The position numbers and the translations under genes were made by a program. Below the pieces are notes generated by a model. That model worked only from the letters and a program-made list of their open reading frames with translations. It did not search any database and was not told the origin of the DNA. Below are positions 38,877-47,998 of a stretch of 64,000 bases of DNA, piece after piece (the first letter of the stretch is position 1; every line of letters starts with the position of its first letter). Source of the DNA: Acetobacter sacchari (lineage in GTDB: Bacteria > Pseudomonadota > Alphaproteobacteria > Acetobacterales > Acetobacteraceae); the NCBI RefSeq assembly GCF_017377715.1, contig NZ_JAFVMF010000002.1, forward strand, positions 1 to 64,000, written 5' to 3'.

Positions 38877-39862
38877 CGCTGCTGTCCGTTCGCGATCTAG
38901 GCGTCGATTTTGGCGGTCCGCTGATCGTTGACGGTGTTTCTTTCTCGATGAAAAAAGGAGAAATCGTAGCGCTTGTCGGAGAAAGCGGTTCGGGCAAGAG
39001 CGTCGCCTCGCTCGCCCTGATGGGACTTTTGGGACGGGGAAACATTACTGGCTCCGCCATGCTGCGCCTGAATGACGGACGTGAGACCGACCTCGTGCGG
39101 ATAGGTCCGCGCGAGCGACGCGGCGTGCTTGGTCGGCATGTCTCCATGATTTTTCAGGACCCGTTGAGCAGCCTCGATCCGATCCAGACAATCGGCGCAC
39201 AGATGCGCGAAGTTCTGTCGCTGCATTGCGGTCTGCGAGGCGGAAAAGCCCAGGCACGCGCAATCGAATTATTGCATGAAGTCGGGATCGTCGATCCACA
39301 GGCCTGCCTGAAGCTGATCCCGCAGCGTCTGTCCGGTGGAATGCGGCAGCGCGTGCTGATAGCCATGGCGATCGCCGGCGAGCCCGAATTGCTGTTGGCC
39401 GACGAGCCTACCACGGCGCTGGACGTAACAGTGCAGGCGCAGGTATTGCGCCTGCTGCTCTCACTCCGCGCCCGTTCCGGCATGGGGATGATATTCATCA
39501 CGCATAACCTCGCCGTCGCCTCCTCCATCGCAGATCGAGTGATCGTCCTCTACGCCGGACAGGTCGTGGAGGACGCTCCAGCCGACGCGTTCTTCGCCGC
39601 GCCCGCCATGCCATACAGCAAAGCCCTTCTCGGGGCCGCGCCGGGGATCGACAGCGTGTTTGGCGCGCGGCGCCTGCCCACACTTCGCGGGCAGGTTCCC
39701 GCGCCCGGCGAACGCGGCGTTGGGTGCCGCTTCGCCCCGCGCTGCGACGCCATGCGTCCGACGCCTTGCCAGACACAGATGCCTGATCTTCTGACCATCG
39801 CCGATGGCGAAAACGAAGTTCACGCCGTACGTTGCGGTCGATGGGAGGAACTCGCCCGATGA
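38873..39862 (+). CDS. Dipeptide-type ABC transporter ATPase (DppD/OppD family)
   Basis: A 329-residue ATPase with Walker A GESGSGKS (36-43), the ABC signature LSGGMRQRVLIAMA and Walker B LLLADEPTTALDVT. The C-terminal oligopeptide-transporter extension contains CRFAPRCDAMRPTPCQ, the cysteine cluster that in this family can bind a 4Fe-4S cluster. The start overlaps the previous stop by ATGA. It works with the next gene as a two-ATPase pair. Confidence 0.94.
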   Translation: MTLLSVRDLGVDFGGPLIVDGVSFSMKKGEIVALVGESGSGKSVASLALMGLLGRGNITGSAMLRLNDGRETDLVRIGPRERRGVLGRHVSMIFQDPLSSLDPIQTIGAQMREVLSLHCGLRGGKAQARAIELLHEVGIVDPQACLKLIPQRLSGGMRQRVLIAMAIAGEPELLLADEPTTALDVTVQAQVLRLLLSLRARSGMGMIFITHNLAVASSIADRVIVLYAGQVVEDAPADAFFAAPAMPYSKALLGAAPGIDSVFGARRLPTLRGQVPAPGERGVGCRFAPRCDAMRPTPCQTQMPDLLTIADGENEVHAVRCGRWEELAR

Positions 39863-40830
39863 CCGCGCCGGTTCTGAGTGTGCAGGGCGTGTCCAAGACC
39901 TACACGCAACGCGCAGGGCTATTCGGCCGAGCGTCCCGAACCTACGCCCTGCGAGATGTCTCGTTCGACCTGCGCGCAGGCGAAATCCTGGGATTAGTGG
40001 GCGAGTCCGGCTCCGGAAAGACCACGGTGGGGCGTATCGCCATGCGTCTTGTCGAACCGAGCGAGGGCGAAATTCATCTGGCCGGGCAGGACGTCACCGC
40101 ATTGTCCGGCGCGGCATTACGGCCGATGCGCCGGCGGATACAACTGATCTTTCAGGATCCCTCGGCGTCGCTCAACCCGCGCCAGACCATTCGGCAAATC
40201 CTCAGAACGCCGCTTCGACTGCGCGGAATTACGGACGATGCGGAAATTGTGCGTATGCTGGCGATTATCGGCATGGGCGCAGAAGCGCTGGACCGTACGC
40301 CCGCCATGTTTTCCGGTGGGCAACGACAGCGCCTGAGCATCGCGCGGGCGCTTCTGATGAACCCGGACATCATCGTCGCAGACGAAGCCGTGTCGGCTCT
40401 CGACGTCTGCGTTCAGGCGCAGGTGGTCAATCTTCTTCTGGATCTGCGCGATCAGTTCGGCCTGTCGATCCTGTTCATCGGCCATGATCTCGGCGTCGTC
40501 GGGCTGATATCCGACCGTGTCGGCGTCATGTTTCGCGGAAGCCTGGTCGAAATCGCCCCCTCCCGCGAACTGTTCGAGCGCCCCCGCCACCCCTACACCG
40601 CGCGCCTGCTTGCCGCCGCCCCGCGTCAGGGCGGCAAACTTACGCCGCACGCCGAAGTCGATGCGGGGCGCCTTTTTCCCACGTCGACCGAGGGTTGCGC
40701 CTTCGCGGCGCTTTGTTCACACGCAATCACCGAATGCAGAACGACCAGACCCGTCATGCGCGAAACCGCGCCGGATCACTGGACGGCCTGTCGGCGCGCC
40801 GATCTCGACCTTCGCCCGACGCACTGTTGA
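39859..40830 (+). CDS. Dipeptide-type ABC transporter ATPase (DppF/OppF family)
   Basis: A 323-residue ATPase. Walker A is GESGSGKT (48-55), the signature is FSGGQRQRLSIARAL and Walker B is DIIVADEAVSALDV. The C-terminus has the OppF-like extension with GCAFAALCSHAITEC, fewer cysteines than the DppD partner. The ATG at 39859 overlaps the previous stop. It completes the importer with the binding protein at 42182-43804. Confidence 0.94.
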   Translation: MTAPVLSVQGVSKTYTQRAGLFGRASRTYALRDVSFDLRAGEILGLVGESGSGKTTVGRIAMRLVEPSEGEIHLAGQDVTALSGAALRPMRRRIQLIFQDPSASLNPRQTIRQILRTPLRLRGITDDAEIVRMLAIIGMGAEALDRTPAMFSGGQRQRLSIARALLMNPDIIVADEAVSALDVCVQAQVVNLLLDLRDQFGLSILFIGHDLGVVGLISDRVGVMFRGSLVEIAPSRELFERPRHPYTARLLAAAPRQGGKLTPHAEVDAGRLFPTSTEGCAFAALCSHAITECRTTRPVMRETAPDHWTACRRADLDLRPTHC

Positions 40831-40851
40831 AAAGAAGCAGAGGAAGACATC

Positions 40852-42177
40852 ATGGGTCCTGAGGTCAAAGCGATACAAACCGACGCCAAGCCGTCCGCAA
40901 GCGCCGACGTCGTTGTCATCGGCGGCGGCATCGTCGGGGTAAGCACGGCGTACACGCTGGCGCAGCGGGGCGTATCGGTCATTCTGTGCGAGAAGGGCCA
41001 TATCGCAGGCGAACAATCGAGCCGAAACTGGGGCTGGGTGAGACGCAACGGCCGCGATCCGCGCGAACTCCCGCTCATGATGGAGAGCTTCAGGGCGTGG
41101 AACGATTTTGCTTCGAAGAAGCTCGACACCGGATTTACCGTCTGCGGCGTCGTCTCGATCGCGAAAACCGACGCCGACCGCGCCCGACACGAACAGTTTG
41201 TTGAGGATGCACGTGCTTTCCAGATCGGCAGCCGTGTCATCACATCGAACGAGATCAGGGAAATACTGCCCGGATACGCAGGAGACGGGCGCTCCGCTCT
41301 CTATAACCCGACCGACGCCCGCGCGGAACCGCAACGCGCAGCACCGGCCGTAGCTCTCGCCGCCAGGGACCTGGGCGCGGAAATCGTGCAGCACTGCGCC
41401 GTGCGTGGCGTGGAGTTGCAGGGCGGTCGTATCTGCGGCGTCGTGACTGAACTGGGCTATATCCGTACGAGTCAGGTCGTGGTTGCAGGCGGCGCCTGGT
41501 CGCGCCTCTTTTGCGGCAACCTTGGCGTCGACCTGCCGCAAATGAAAGTGCTGTCTTCCGTCTGCCGCACCGCGCCGCTGAGCGGGCTTCCCGAAACATC
41601 CGCATATTTCGGCGGCGTTGCTTACCGCAAGCGCGATGACGGTGGCTATAACATCGCGCCGAGCGTTGGCCTGAACGTGCCCATCGTCCCGGATATGCTC
41701 CGGCTTGCGCGCATGTATCTGCCGGCGTTCATGGCGGAGCGAAAATCTGTAAAACCACGCCTCGATAGCCGCTTCCTGACGGAACTGCTTACCCCGCGCA
41801 GTTGGGATCTCGATATGCCGACCGTTTTCGAAAAGACGCGCGTTCTCGATCCCAAGCCCAACATCGCGCTGACGCGCAGCAAAGTCGCTGATCTGCAAAA
41901 ACTGTTTCCTGCGGCAGGACCAATCCACATTCTTCAGCACTGGGGTGGTCTTATCGACGTCATGCCGGACGCCGTGCCGGTCATCGACACTGTGGCGAAG
42001 ATACCCGGCCTGACCATTTCCACCGGCTATTCCGGTCATGGATTTGGCATCGGTCCGGGCGCGGGCGTCCTGACCGCCGACCTTGCGACCGGCAAGACGC
42101 CCTGCGTCGATCCCTCGCCCTTCCGTCTGTCGCGCTTCACTGACGGCACGCCTATGCGACTGATCGGCGGATTTTGA
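40852..42177 (+). CDS. FAD-dependent oxidoreductase, DAO family (second copy in operon)
   Basis: A 441-residue flavoprotein with FAD motif GGGIVG (24-29) and DAO-type C-terminus ending in STGYSGHGFGIGPGAG. The block EQSSRNWGWVRRNGRDPRELPL near residues 53-74 is typical of a group of amine and amino acid oxidases found with ABC importers. It starts 21 bases after the ATPase gene, behind GAGGAAG. Together with the earlier flavoprotein it suggests two oxidation steps, or two related substrates, taken up by this operon. Confidence 0.88.
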   Translation: MGPEVKAIQTDAKPSASADVVVIGGGIVGVSTAYTLAQRGVSVILCEKGHIAGEQSSRNWGWVRRNGRDPRELPLMMESFRAWNDFASKKLDTGFTVCGVVSIAKTDADRARHEQFVEDARAFQIGSRVITSNEIREILPGYAGDGRSALYNPTDARAEPQRAAPAVALAARDLGAEIVQHCAVRGVELQGGRICGVVTELGYIRTSQVVVAGGAWSRLFCGNLGVDLPQMKVLSSVCRTAPLSGLPETSAYFGGVAYRKRDDGGYNIAPSVGLNVPIVPDMLRLARMYLPAFMAERKSVKPRLDSRFLTELLTPRSWDLDMPTVFEKTRVLDPKPNIALTRSKVADLQKLFPAAGPIHILQHWGGLIDVMPDAVPVIDTVAKIPGLTISTGYSGHGFGIGPGAGVLTADLATGKTPCVDPSPFRLSRFTDGTPMRLIGGF

Positions 42178-42181
42178 GGCT

Positions 42182-43804
42182 TTGACGCCCCCCCTGTCAC
42201 GGCGAAATTTCATCGGGGCGGCTGGCTGTGTCGCAGTCGCCGCACCCCGATGGCCCGCCTCCGCTGACGCGCCAAGCCAGATCATCGTCGGCCTGGCGCA
42301 GGAGCCGACCGTTTTTCATCCGCTGTTGCCGCATATCGAGGTCGATGACGGCGTTCATATGAACCTGTTCAGCCCCCTCTGGTCCATCGACGCCAAGGGT
42401 GCGTTCGTACCAGATCTGGCTGAAAATGTGCCCGACCAGGACAATGGCGGTGTGAGCGCAGACGGGCTGACATGGCGCGTGAAGTTACGGGGCAATGCGT
42501 TCTGGCACGACGGACGCCCGGTCACAGCCGCAGACGTTGTCTTCACATTTCAAACGCTTCTCGATCCATCCTTCCCCGCTTACAGCAGGAAAGGTTTCGA
42601 GTTTATCGAGAATGTCGAACAGACCGGTCCTCTTGAACTGACCTGGCGCATGCGCAAGCCGTATGCGCCGTTTCACGCCATTCTGGCCAGCGCCATGATC
42701 GTCCCGGCGCATCTTCTCAAAGGCGTTTCTGACACAACGGCTTTTACATCCAAACCTGTGGGAAGCGGTCCCTTTATGTGGGACGAGCGCGTTCCTTCCG
42801 ACCACATACGCCTGCGCGCCAACCCACATTGGCATTTGGGGCGAGCCGGCGTCGATTACGCAATAATTCGCTACATTCCCGACGTGACAGTCATGTTCAC
42901 ACAGTTCGAAACGGGAGAAATCGACTACCTCGGCATGCCGGGCATTCCGCCCAACAGATATCGTCAGGCGCTGACGTTGCCAGGACGGCAGGTCTTTCGA
43001 GCCCCGCAGCCATTTGTCGAAAGCATAGCCATCAATCTGGCCCGGCCTCAATTCCACGACATTGTGGTAAGGCAAGCAATCTACACAGCGATTGACAAGC
43101 AAGGCATACTGGAGACTCTTTTTGAAAATATAGAATCCGATACGGAATCCTTCCTGCCATCGCAATCGTCCTACTACAACCCGGATCTACCAAAGCAGAA
43201 ATTCGATCCGCAAGCCGCCGCCGAAAGCCTCGATCGGGCCGGGTGGCGCCGCAGGCTTGGCGGCGTGCGCGCCCGCGACGGCGTCAAGCTGGAATTCGTA
43301 AACGCCACGACTTCCGGCAACGCATTACGCCAGCAGGTGCAGGAAGTCATTCAGCAAAACCTTGCCGATATCGGCATCATCATGCGCATTGAGAACCGGC
43401 CTGCCGCCGTGATGTGGGGGGGATACTGGTCACAATCGCGCTTCGACACGGCGCTGGTGTCCGTCGACTTCATGACAGGATCGGACCCCGACGCCTCAAG
43501 CTATTTCACATCCGACGCATCGCCTGCACGGGGCGGCGCAGGGCAGAACGTGTTTCAGCTTGCTGACAGCCGGATAGACTCCCTGTTTTTGAAAGCGAAC
43601 GCCAGCTTCGATCACGAAACGCGTCTGTCTTATTATCGGACGATCCAGAGCCTTGTGCGCGCCGATTTGCCGTTTCTGCCGTTATATCAACAAAGCAATG
43701 TCGAAGGCGTACGCACGGGCCTCACCGGATTTGAAAGCAACGTCAACGTGCGTTCCAACCTATGGAATCTCGCACGCTGGCGTTGGACTTCTTCGGCTCA
43801 GTAA
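42182..43804 (+). CDS. ABC transporter substrate-binding protein (SBP_bac_5 family)
   Basis: A 540-residue periplasmic binding protein for the ABC importer. The TTG start follows GAGG. A twin-arginine type signal with SRRNFIGAAG is followed by cleavage near PASADA (about 34). The family features are VGLAQEPTVFHPLLPHIE, VKLRGNAFWHDGRPVTAADVVF and the late FLPLYQQSNVEGV. Proteins of this family bind peptides, nickel chelates or other organic ligands. The export signal would suit a protein folded before transport, or may simply be Sec-compatible. The stop overlaps the convergent SDR gene by seven bases. Confidence 0.92.
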   Translation: MTPPLSRRNFIGAAGCVAVAAPRWPASADAPSQIIVGLAQEPTVFHPLLPHIEVDDGVHMNLFSPLWSIDAKGAFVPDLAENVPDQDNGGVSADGLTWRVKLRGNAFWHDGRPVTAADVVFTFQTLLDPSFPAYSRKGFEFIENVEQTGPLELTWRMRKPYAPFHAILASAMIVPAHLLKGVSDTTAFTSKPVGSGPFMWDERVPSDHIRLRANPHWHLGRAGVDYAIIRYIPDVTVMFTQFETGEIDYLGMPGIPPNRYRQALTLPGRQVFRAPQPFVESIAINLARPQFHDIVVRQAIYTAIDKQGILETLFENIESDTESFLPSQSSYYNPDLPKQKFDPQAAAESLDRAGWRRRLGGVRARDGVKLEFVNATTSGNALRQQVQEVIQQNLADIGIIMRIENRPAAVMWGGYWSQSRFDTALVSVDFMTGSDPDASSYFTSDASPARGGAGQNVFQLADSRIDSLFLKANASFDHETRLSYYRTIQSLVRADLPFLPLYQQSNVEGVRTGLTGFESNVNVRSNLWNLARWRWTSSAQ

Positions 43805-44496
43805 AGGTCTTCTTCCGAGCAACTCACCGCCAGCTCGGCGACGTTCGCCGTGTTCGGCAGGTCAAGCACCATGCCAACCATACGCGCCAGGTCAGCAGGT
43901 TGCGTCATCTCCGCATCTTCACGCGAGGTGATGCTGCGCGCCATGTCGGTCGCAACGAACCCGGGACATATGGCGGTGGCGCGAATTCCGTCGTTCCAGC
44001 CCGTACGCTTGATGCTGTGCGTAAGAGCAACGGCTGCATGCTTCGTGATTGCATAGGGACCGGAATCGGCAGATTTGACGCGCTTTCCTGAAAGCGAAGC
44101 GACGATGATCACGCGCCCCTTTCCACATTCCCTTAGATGCGGCCACGCCGCGCGAACAAGACGAATCGGTGATTTGAGATTGACGTCCAGCATTGCGTCC
44201 ATCTCGTCGTTTTCAATCGTGAGGATCGATTTCGGAATCATGATCCCGGCATTGGCGATAACCGCATCGATACGTCCGAACGCAGTGACCGTCGACGACA
44301 CCCAGTCCTCTTCCCCTCCTGCACTGGCGTCGAACGCGTGCGTATGCAGCGTGGGGGACGCCTCCAAAGTTGCGGGATCGCGCACACCCGCACTAATGGA
44401 CCACCCTGAAGACTGCAGATGCTCCGAAATCGTGCGGCCGATTCCTCTGTTTGCTCCAGAAATCATGGCGACGCGACGCGTATGCAGGTTGTTCAT
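43798..44496 (-). CDS. Short-chain dehydrogenase/reductase
   Basis: A 232-residue NAD(P)-dependent oxidoreductase. Cofactor motif SGANRGIG lies near residue 9, NAG follows in VIANAGIM, and the catalytic SxxxY-K motif is SLSGKRVKSADSGPYAITKHAA, with Tyr and Lys in the correct spacing. The ATG at 44496 follows AAGGAAG; an upstream TTG is in the same frame but lacks one. It is divergent from an MFS transporter and convergent with the binding-protein gene. The substrate is unknown. Confidence 0.9.
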   Translation of the reverse strand: MNNLHTRRVAMISGANRGIGRTISEHLQSSGWSISAGVRDPATLEASPTLHTHAFDASAGGEEDWVSSTVTAFGRIDAVIANAGIMIPKSILTIENDEMDAMLDVNLKSPIRLVRAAWPHLRECGKGRVIIVASLSGKRVKSADSGPYAITKHAAVALTHSIKRTGWNDGIRATAICPGFVATDMARSITSREDAEMTQPADLARMVGMVLDLPNTANVAELAVSCSEEDLY

Positions 44497-44526
44497 GGCC
44501 GCTTCCTTCAATACGTTACAGAAAAG

Positions 44527-44545
44527 AAATCGCCCGAGGCGATTT
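44527..44545. promoter_or_regulatory. Perfect palindrome in the SDR-MFS divergent promoter region
   Basis: AAATCGCC (44527-44534) and GGCGATTT (44538-44545) are perfect inverted repeats around CGA. It sits between the two divergent starts, so it may be an operator for a regulator of the pair. No such regulator is obvious next to it. It has no adjacent T-run, so a terminator is less likely. Confidence 0.45.
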
Positions 44546-44598
44546 GCGCACCATAAACCACGATGTCACGAAATGGAATTTCTCATGACGACCGCTCC

Positions 44599-45885
44599 AT
44601 GACGATTTCGTCCATATCTGTAAAGAAGTTTCAACGTCGTGTTCTTTTCGCCGGCGCAAGCGGTCTTTTTACGGACGGCTATATGCTCGGCTCGATCAGC
44701 CCGGCGTTGCCGGGCGCCATCGCCACGCTCGGGCTGGGATCGACTGGCGCAGGAGCCGTCGCTGCTGCGCCATTTCTCGGGCTCCTGCTGGGCAGCCTGT
44801 TCGGAGGCCCCGTGATCGACCGCTACGGTCGACGCATTCCGTTCGTGTGGGACATGTGGCTGTTCCTTCTCTTCGCCATCGGACATGTTTTCGTCCATGG
44901 ACTGGCGGATCTCGTCGCCCTTCGCTTTCTGACCGGACTGCTGCTCGGCGTCGATTACGTCGCAGGCAAGGTTTATGTTTCGGAATGCGTCGCGAACGAA
45001 CGTCGTGGCGTGATGATGAGCTGGCTCAGCGTTTCGTGGATCGCCGGATACACCACTGCGTTCGTCGCAGGCTCCGGGCTCCGACAAATTTTTGGCGCCA
45101 ACGACTGGCGACTGATTTTCGCCAGCGCCAGCGTCCCTGTACTCGTCGCCATCGCCTTTCGTAGAAATCTCCCCGAAACCGCGCCATGGCTCGCCCATCA
45201 CGGACGAATAAAAGCGGCGCTGGCTGTCGGCAGACGCTGCTTCGGGGCGCACTGGACGCCAACTACCGCCGCAGCTTCCCCGGTTCCACATTCGTCCGGC
45301 TGGAAAGCCCTCGTCAGACCTCCGCAACATCGCGTCACCTTTGGCGTTGTTGCGTTCTATTCGTTGCACAACGTTCCTTATCTCGTACTGAACACCTTCC
45401 TGCCCGGCGTTCTGGCGGGAGTCGGCGTGCGGAATCCGTTCACTGCGGGCATTCTCTACGACGCCCTGATCCTGGCGGGCGCATTGGTCGGCCTGAAACT
45501 GATTGACGTTGTGGGGCGCAGAACGCTCGCGATTGGCAGCCTCTGCATTCAGGCTGCCCTGCTTTTCGGCGTGATCGCCTGCTCCACGTCGCCCCAGATT
45601 ACGCTGATCCTGCTCGCCCTGTTCGGCGCGGTGCTGGCGTCCGCAGACAGTCTTACCTACGCCTATCCGCCAGAATGTTTCCCCACCGCATTACGCGCTC
45701 TGGGCATCGGCCTGACGGTCGCAGCCAGCCGGGCGCTGGCGACAGTCGCGACGTTTATCTTCCCGCAGTTGGTGACAACCTATGGCATGCAGCGGGTGAT
45801 CGCTGGACTCGGACTCGTCCTTGCTGTCGGAGCCGCGATTTGCGCAGCGACCCTGCAGGAAACGCGCGACGCCCATATTACATAA
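44599..45885 (+). CDS. MFS transporter, sugar porter-like
   Basis: A 428-residue permease with about twelve membrane segments. The motif DRYGRRIPF between helices 2 and 3 and the sequence RFLTGLLLGVDYVAGKVYVSECVANERRG fit metabolite and sugar transporters of the major facilitator superfamily. A matching motif after helix 8, DVVGRRTLAIG, is present. The start is uncertain: the ATG at 44599 lacks a clear ribosome site and the frame is open to 44563. It is divergent from the SDR gene, so both may act on one compound. Confidence 0.88.
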   Translation: MTISSISVKKFQRRVLFAGASGLFTDGYMLGSISPALPGAIATLGLGSTGAGAVAAAPFLGLLLGSLFGGPVIDRYGRRIPFVWDMWLFLLFAIGHVFVHGLADLVALRFLTGLLLGVDYVAGKVYVSECVANERRGVMMSWLSVSWIAGYTTAFVAGSGLRQIFGANDWRLIFASASVPVLVAIAFRRNLPETAPWLAHHGRIKAALAVGRRCFGAHWTPTTAAASPVPHSSGWKALVRPPQHRVTFGVVAFYSLHNVPYLVLNTFLPGVLAGVGVRNPFTAGILYDALILAGALVGLKLIDVVGRRTLAIGSLCIQAALLFGVIACSTSPQITLILLALFGAVLASADSLTYAYPPECFPTALRALGIGLTVAASRALATVATFIFPQLVTTYGMQRVIAGLGLVLAVGAAICAATLQETRDAHIT

Positions 45886-45903
45886 GAGCGCCCCTGTGAT
45901 GCG

Positions 45904-46164
45904 TCAGCGGTGAACCTGTAACAACTTTGAAGGCGGGACAACCGCAGAAGCCCTCGGCGAAAACGCCACGCCAATCGCTTTGCCGGTTGGCCGCTGCGCC
46001 GCAGCACGAGGCGAGAGCGTCGGGCCGACCGCCGGAAGCGCCCGCTCCATTACAGGTGATCGGGCCTCGTCCCACGGACGCCAGCTCGTCAGTTGCGCGC
46101 GTGCATCCAGCCCTGCGACAGCGAGAGCCGAAAGCGCAAGAAGCGTCAGAACAATGGTTTTCAT
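45904..46164 (-). CDS. Small secreted hypothetical protein
   Basis: An 86-residue protein with a clear signal peptide (MKTIVLTLLALSALAVAGL, cleavage near ARAQ at residue 24). A GAGGAGACGGC ribosome site lies directly upstream, which is strong evidence for translation. The mature part of about 62 residues is basic and rich in Pro, Arg and Ala and has no cysteines. I do not recognise it. It is 18 bases from the convergent MFS gene. Confidence 0.65.
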   Translation of the reverse strand: MKTIVLTLLALSALAVAGLDARAQLTSWRPWDEARSPVMERALPAVGPTLSPRAAAQRPTGKAIGVAFSPRASAVVPPSKLLQVHR

Positions 46165-46479
46165 GCCGTCTCCTCAAGCGCTCACCACCACCGCACCACG
46201 CCCTTCGGCGCAGCGTCACGCCCAACCAATAGCTGCATTGCCTGTAGCGAATACGGCGAACGTGTAGCGAAAAGTAACAGGCTACAGTTGCGCCGGGCCG
46301 GACCGTTGATCTCGTGGATAGCGGTGTGTTGTCGCCGACGTTCAATTTACACCATTAAAAATAGTGATTTCCTCCATCAAGAGCGACCGGGGTTTATCAC
46401 TTGATATCAAGCGTCCCCCCCACTAAATGGAAGCCACAAATTACGACCACAATTCGTGCAACACGGACTTACCGCGATA
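46165..46479. other. Intergenic control region upstream of cysH
   Basis: This 315-base region has no supported gene and lies between the small secreted protein and cysH. It becomes AT-rich near 46340-46410. It contains an inverted repeat CTGTAGC/GCTACAG (46242-46248 with 46281-46287), a direct repeat TGTAGCGA (46243-46250 and 46263-46270), and a 12-base palindrome CTTGATATCAAG at 46400-46411. A sulfur-responsive regulator could bind here, but I cannot name it. Confidence 0.4.
46400..46411. promoter_or_regulatory. Palindrome upstream of cysH
   Basis: CTTGATATCAAG is a perfect 12-base palindrome, 69 bases before the cysH start. Its position suits an operator or activator site of the sulfate assimilation operon. 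No binding protein is assigned. Confidence 0.3.
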
Positions 46480-47169
46480 ATGTCCCTGACTTCCGACAAG
46501 ATATCGACCATCGAACGGGCCGGCGACGACGCCAGAGCGGTCTTGCGCAGCGCGCTGGAAACGCTGCACGGCGACGTCGCCGTGCTTTCGTCCTTTGGTG
46601 CGGAATCGGCGGCGTTGCTGTCTCTGGTCGCAGACATCGCGCCCGCGACGCCGATCCTGTTTCTGGAGACGGGACAGCACTTCCCGGAGACCCTGGCCTA
46701 TCGCCGGGCATTGGCGACGCAGTTGGGTCTGACCGACGTACGCGACATCCGACCGAACCCGGACGCACTGAGAAACCGCGACCCGGAAGGACAGCTCTGG
46801 GCGTTCGATCCGGACGCCTGCTGCCAGCTACGCAAGGTCGAGCCCCTCGATCTGGCGACATTGCCATTTCACGCGCTGATCACCGGGCGCAAACGGTCGC
46901 AGGCGAGCACGCGGCAACGCATGGAAATCGTCGAACCCAACGGCGAAGGCCGTATCAAGATCAACCCGCTGGCGACGTGGTCCGCCGCCGACCTCGACGA
47001 AGAGATCGATCGGCGTTCGCTACCCCGCCATCCGCTGAGCCTCCACGGCTACCCCTCCATCGGTTGCGCGCCCTGCACGCGAGCGGTGGGCGAGGACGAA
47101 GACCCGCGCGCCGGACGTTGGGCGGGGCTCGACAAGACCGAATGCGGCATTCATCGCCCGGCTTTATAA
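46480..47169 (+). CDS. cysH: Assimilatory adenylyl-sulfate (APS/PAPS) reductase CysH
   Basis: A 229-residue enzyme that reduces activated sulfate to sulfite using thioredoxin. It has the motif pair CCQLRKVEPL (Cys114-Cys115) and GCAPCT (Cys196 and Cys199), plus ECGIH with the catalytic Cys222. The cysteine pairs indicate a 4Fe-4S cluster, the mark of APS-type reductases, not the cluster-free PAPS reductase of enterobacteria. The PP-loop-like fold begins with VAVLSSFGAESAALL. I chose the ATG at 46480; a GTG at 46456 is also in frame. It heads an operon with cysD and cysNC. Confidence 0.93.
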   Translation: MSLTSDKISTIERAGDDARAVLRSALETLHGDVAVLSSFGAESAALLSLVADIAPATPILFLETGQHFPETLAYRRALATQLGLTDVRDIRPNPDALRNRDPEGQLWAFDPDACCQLRKVEPLDLATLPFHALITGRKRSQASTRQRMEIVEPNGEGRIKINPLATWSAADLDEEIDRRSLPRHPLSLHGYPSIGCAPCTRAVGEDEDPRAGRWAGLDKTECGIHRPAL

Positions 47170-47187
47170 GAGAAGGTTACCCCGATC

Positions 47188-47982
47188 ATGGATCACCTCG
47201 ACCAACTGGAAGCCCAGAGCGTCTTCATTCTGCGCGAGGCGTACCGGAAGCTGAAGCCGCTGGCGATGCTCTGGTCGCTGGGCAAGGACTCGAACGTCAT
47301 GGTCTGGCTGGCGCGCAAGGCTTTCCTCGGCCGCGTGCCGTTCCCGGTGATGCATGTCGACACGGAAAAGAAATTTCCGGAGATGTACCAGTTCCGAGAC
47401 GAATACACGAAGAAGTGGAATCTGGACCTCCTGCTGGGCTACTGCCCGCCGGTCGAGGAAATGGACCCCACGCTGCCGCCTGCCGCCCGTTCTGCAGCGC
47501 GCAAGACGGCTGGCCTCGCCAACATGATCGAGACGCACAAGCTGCAGGGCGTCATCGCGGGCATCCGTCGCGACGAACAGGGCACCCGCGCCAAGGAGCG
47601 TGTGTTCAGCCCACGCGGCGCCTCGCACAAATGGGACATCCGCAACCAGCCGCCGGAGTTCTGGGACCAGTACGCGACGCCGCACGAGGAAGGGATGCAT
47701 ATCCGCGTCCACCCGCTGCTCGCGTGGCGGGAAATCGACATCTGGCGCTACATCGAGCGTGAAGGCATTCCGCTCGTGGACCTCTATTTCGCCAAGAACG
47801 GCAAGCGTTATCGCTCGCTGGGCGACAAGGACATCACCAACCCCATCGAGAGCAACGCCTCGACGCTCGCCGAAGTCATCGCCGAGCTTGAGACGACCCG
47901 GACCTCCGAGCGCGCAGGACGCGCCATGGATCATGAGTCGGAAGATGCGTTCGAGCGACTGCGCGTCGCGGGCTATCTGTGA
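47188..47982 (+). CDS. cysD: Sulfate adenylyltransferase subunit 2
   Basis: A 264-residue subunit that forms APS from sulfate and ATP. The PP-loop-like motif is [19 protein letters not shown] near residue 28, and the strongly conserved [31 protein letters not shown] and [18 protein letters not shown] blocks follow. The C-terminus carries the family motif [14 protein letters not shown]. It lies 18 bases after cysH and 16 bases before cysNC, so the three form one operon. It needs the GTPase partner CysN. Confidence 0.96.
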   Translation: MDHLDQLEAQSVFILREAYRKLKPLAMLWSLGKDSNVMVWLARKAFLGRVPFPVMHVDTEKKFPEMYQFRDEYTKKWNLDLLLGYCPPVEEMDPTLPPAARSAARKTAGLANMIETHKLQGVIAGIRRDEQGTRAKERVFSPRGASHKWDIRNQPPEFWDQYATPHEEGMHIRVHPLLAWREIDIWRYIEREGIPLVDLYFAKNGKRYRSLGDKDITNPIESNASTLAEVIAELETTRTSERAGRAMDHESEDAFERLRVAGYL

Positions 47983-47998
47983 GCGGCGGAGCATAAAC

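Noticed and set aside
46415..46421. Run of seven C upstream of cysH as a slippage switch
   Set aside because: It is short and non-coding, and similar seven-base runs occur by chance in this GC-rich sequence.
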